A DNA stretch of 64,000 bases from Azorinus chamasolen (Eukaryota; Mollusca; Bivalvia; Cardiida; Solecurtidae), in assembly GCA_963576725.1 (NCBI GenBank), contig OY755238.1:23512845-23576844 (forward strand), read 5' to 3'. Of this stretch, positions 61,736 to 64,000 are shown piece by piece. How positions within the stretch are numbered: position 1 is the stretch's first letter; the number at the start of each line of letters is the position of its first letter. A model generated the notes under the pieces. That model was not told the origin of the DNA and ran no database searches. It saw nothing but the letters and a program-made list of their open reading frames with translations. A program made the position numbers and the translations under genes.

Positions 61736-62170
61736 TATTTCGACCACTAAGGGCCTTTTTCAAAGATTATCATGTCAAAATACACGTCACATTTTTGTTA
61801 CATGCATTCAGCCATAAAATCAAAGAGAATAATGTTGATCCAGGGTCATGGTGACATTGGTTGTTATTTGAAATGTCATGACGTCATCAAAATGACGTCA
61901 TCAAATGACGTCATGGGTGCAACGACGTCATGCATGCATTAGCGCATTATCCTCTTTGATGTTACAGCCAAATGGTCTGTACGTTCTCAGCCTCCATATC
62001 CAATCAGTTTCATGGATCTGTCTTTCAGTTCTACATGCATGGAACATCCGTTTCAAACTACAAATCTCACATCATCACTGCTATGACCATGGCTGAATGC
62101 ATGTAACAAAAATGTGACGTGTATTTTGACATGATAATCTTTGAAAAGGGCCCTTAGTGGTCGAAATATT
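61736..62170. mobile_element. FB-R foldback with 75-80 bp arms
   Basis: AATATTTCGACCACTAAGGG, CCTTTTTCAAAGATTATCAT and on to TTGTTACATGCATTCAGCC match, in reverse complement, GGCTGAATGCATGTAACAAA through GGTCGAAATATT. The 275-base inside has four CRE-like sites at 61879-61930. Right after it, GTTACATGCATTCA recurs near 62184, so part of the arm is duplicated. Confidence 0.88.
61879..61930. promoter_or_regulatory. Cluster of TGACGTCA (CRE/ATF-type) sites
   Basis: TGACGTCA at 61879, 61893 and 61906 and CGACGTCA at 61923. Three perfect palindromic sites, 13-14 bases apart, fit the CREB/ATF consensus. Function is inference. Confidence 0.6.
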
Positions 62171-62209
62171 AGATATTATTTTTGTTACATGCATTCATAC
62201 AGCACGACC

Positions 62210-62727
62210 CTACAGTTTCTGCCATGGGTCATTTAAAAGTCAGTTAAATAAATGTTTTCTTCTATATGTTTATGAGATAGGTTAACATTTTCCTCATGTA
62301 AACGCCCTTTTCACCTTTGCAAATAGAGTAGACATGTTAGACGGCTCCTGTTAGGGCCGTCTGTTCAGGCTCTGATGTTTTGGTTATCAATTACGAAGTT
62401 ACAGTAAAATCTCTCTATAACGACAACTAAATTGTGTTAATTAGTTGGTATTTAGAGCAGGTGACTGCTTAAAGCAAGGTGAAAGTTAAACAGAACGCTC
62501 CTATAGGAGCGTTCTGTTTTACTTTCACCTTGCTTTAAGCAGCCACCTGCCTTTAACACAAAATAATTGATGTAATTTAGTGGTCGTTATAGAGAGGTTT
62601 TACTGTATATAAATATGAGACTACAGTATATATCAATACTAAAATATTACAGTGTACATCAGCTGTTATAATAATTCAGCTAATGAATATTCATGACGTC
62701 ATTATTAAAATTTTCTTACATGGTTAA
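62210..62727. mobile_element. TTAA-A MITEs, the second split by TA-C
   Basis: 62210-62285 is a reverse A end (TACAGTTTCTGCCATGG ... TAGGTTAA). 62282-62399 (TTAACATTTTCCTCATGTAA, GCAAATAGAGTAGAC) continues after TA-C at 62609-62727 (AATATGAGACTACAG, AATGAATATTCATGACGTCA). Confidence 0.7.
62400..62608. mobile_element. TA-C MITE nested in TTAA-A
   Basis: TACAGTAAAATCTCTCTATA to TATAGAGAGGTTTTACTGTA. Almost perfect hairpin with CTCCTATAGGAG core; the cleanest TA-C copy. Confidence 0.93.
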
Positions 62728-62734
62728 AGAATGT

Positions 62735-63018
62735 TATATAGTGAGCAAGCTCACATACCCCACACCACCACATTGTCAGAGAAAACGAGTAGTTCCCTAT
62801 GACAGATTCCTCTGAAAATCAAACTCATCCAAGTTTTAATTCATGACAGTTCTTAAAGCAAATTTGACATAAATTGGTCAAGAAATAAAAGTGCTAGATT
62901 AGCAACAATGCATTATGATACACGGACAGACTGACGGACGGGCAGTGGGGCGTACTGACGGACAGGTTGTCGGGTCAAAAACAATATACCCTGTGCAACT
63001 TCGCTGCGTGTTTGTAAT
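62735..63018 (+). repeat. Dispersed repeat with ACGGAC tail
   Basis: GAGCAAGCTCACATACCCCA, later ACACGGACAGACTGACGGAC and CTTCGCTGCGTGTTTG: same general type as 46480-47095 but a different subfamily. Confidence 0.6.
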
Positions 63019-63105
63019 TACAGTAAACCCTCTCTATAACGAGGGTATTTAGGACAGGTGGCTGCTTAAAGCAAGATGAAAATAAAACAGAACGATCCTA
63101 CAGGA
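63019..63105. mobile_element. TA-C MITE, truncated
   Basis: TTACAGTAAACCCTCTCTAT, ACAGGTGGCTGCTTAAAGCA, ACAGAACGATCCTACAGGAG, then broken. Confidence 0.75.
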
Positions 63106-63129
63106 GATACATACTACGTATGGAAGTAT

Positions 63130-64000
63130 ATGCATTTAAAGACTTTTGCAATAGTAGGTCCAAGGTCAAGGTCAAGGTCAGAAAGGCAAACAAGTTGGGA
63201 TGGTCATACCAATATGGAAGCCCTAGGCCTATTGGTTACAATGATATAGGCATTTAAAATTGCAAAAGTAGGTCAAAGGTCAAGGTCACATGGTAAAAAC
63301 CATGGTATGGTTGGAAAATTCTTAAGACAAGAAAGTTGCATTACATGTATAGAAGCCAATGGCCTACTGGTTCAAATTTATAGGCATTTAAAGTAAAAAA
63401 AAGTAAAGTACCTAGTTATAGTCTACTTTCAGTCCGAATGACCGCTCAGCCGACTGTACATTTACTCCCCTGGTCATTGAGTCACTGACCTACAACATTG
63501 AGCACTGCTAACATATGGCGCAATCATGCAGCCGTAGCACCGTCTAGTGACCCTCACAGGTAACTATTTCAACCCCTGGGTAGAGAGGAGAGGAGGCGCG
63601 GGTGGGAGACACTGAAAAGCGTCTCTGAAATTTCTGGGATCGACCGGGATTTGAACTGGGATTGATAGTCAAAAGTGTAACTACTAGACCACCCTACACC
63701 AATTTTTTTGCAAAAGTAGGTCAAAGGTCAAAGCAACATGGCAAAAACAATGATATTGTTGGAAAGATCTGAACACAAAAAGGTTGCATACCAAGTATAG
63801 AAGCCCTTGGTCCATTGGTTCAAATGTTAGTCATTTAACGATTTTTGTAAAAGTAGGTCAAAGGTCAAGGTCAGAAGGGCAAAAATGTTGGCATGTTTGT
63901 ACATAGTATGGAAGTCCTAGGGATATTGGTTCCAATAATATAGACATCTAAAGATTTTTGAAAAAGTAGGTCAAAGGTCAATGTCAATATCAGAAGGGCA
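63130..64000 (+). repeat. AGGTCA-rich tandem repeat, about 120-130 bp unit
   Basis: Units hold AAAAGTAGGTCAAAGGTCAA + GGTCA, then a GGCAAAA stretch, TATGGAAGCCCTAGG and ATTGGTTCAAAT, and CATTTAAAGATTTTTG. Copies start near 63151, 63264, 63717, 63845 and 63966; a SINE sits between the second and third. The array runs off the window. Confidence 0.85.
63395..63712 (-). mobile_element. tRNA-headed SINE
   Basis: Minus strand: GGTGTAGGGTGGTCTAGTAG (A-box region), then CAGTTCAAATCCCGGTCGAT (B box), then body AGAGACGCTTTTCAGTGTC, ending in an A/T-rich tail near 63400. Inserted into the AGGTCA array. Confidence 0.82.

Overview
The window looks like an AT-rich piece of a marine invertebrate genome, most likely a bivalve mollusc. 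That is inferred from tRNA-headed SINEs with (CAAACC)n- or (ACTC)n-type tails, SINE tails rich in GACGCCGACG, GGACGGAC-type repeats and AGGTCA-rich tandem repeats, all of which I know from clam and oyster DNA; no species can be named. I find no convincing host protein-coding gene. Nearly everything that can be recognised is transposable or tandem-repeat DNA, much of it nested.

Most of the sequence is a dense mosaic of short palindromic MITEs. I sort them by their ends and use these names. TTAA-class (TTAA on both sides, ends usually CCC/GGG, piggyBac-like by inference): TTAA-A (variants A1, A2, A3; inner hairpin GCAAACAGAGCAGACC...), TTAA-B (inner hairpin CACAATGGTTTC/CATTTGCTCC), TTAA-H (inner hairpin GTTTGGATCC...GCCGAG), TTAA-I, TTAA-K, TTAA-P, TTAA-Q. 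TA-class (ends TACAGTAAAACC/GGTTTTACTGTA or variants, pogo/Tigger-like by inference): TA-C (CTCTATAACGGCCAC), TA-D (CTAAACCGGAATTC), TA-E (TGTCTTAAGCGACC), TA-F (TTCGATATCTCGAAC), TA-G (TGCTCCCTCTCTACAACG). Foldback elements with other ends: FB-J, FB-L, FB-M, FB-N, FB-R. No transposase gene for either class is present, so all are non-autonomous.

Layout: 0-35 kb is MITE mosaic with four satellites (26 bp at 5.7-7.0 kb, 30 bp at 28.8-29.4 kb, about 22 bp at 31.2-32.5 kb, smaller ones elsewhere) plus a truncated Penelope-like element at 2.3-3.3 kb and an inverted copy of its 3' module at 4.0-4.3 kb. 35-49 kb is a retrotransposon graveyard: the 3' part of an L1/Tx1-like LINE (35.6-37.5), a nearly full Penelope-like reverse transcriptase element (37.6-40.3), and a second, apurinic-endonuclease-type LINE (41.1-45.4) broken by three insertions, with an inverted copy in pieces at 47.1-49.4 kb. 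49-64 kb returns to the MITE mosaic.

Two structures stand out. At 56470-56903 a 434-bp terminal-repeat retrotransposon in miniature (TRIM) has 144-bp LTRs, a tRNA-Lys-type primer site, a polypurine tract and a 4-bp target duplication, and each LTR contains a complete tRNA-Thr-like cloverleaf with a Pol III terminator. FB-J, a roughly 1-kb foldback element present twice, carries a different tRNA-like sequence in the same place and orientation in each copy; one copy has its empty site preserved in a nearby duplication. The MITE families also nest in a patterned way: TTAA-B has inserted three times into the same TTAA in the TA-E terminus, and TA-class elements have entered the TA-rich middle of TTAA-A at least four times.
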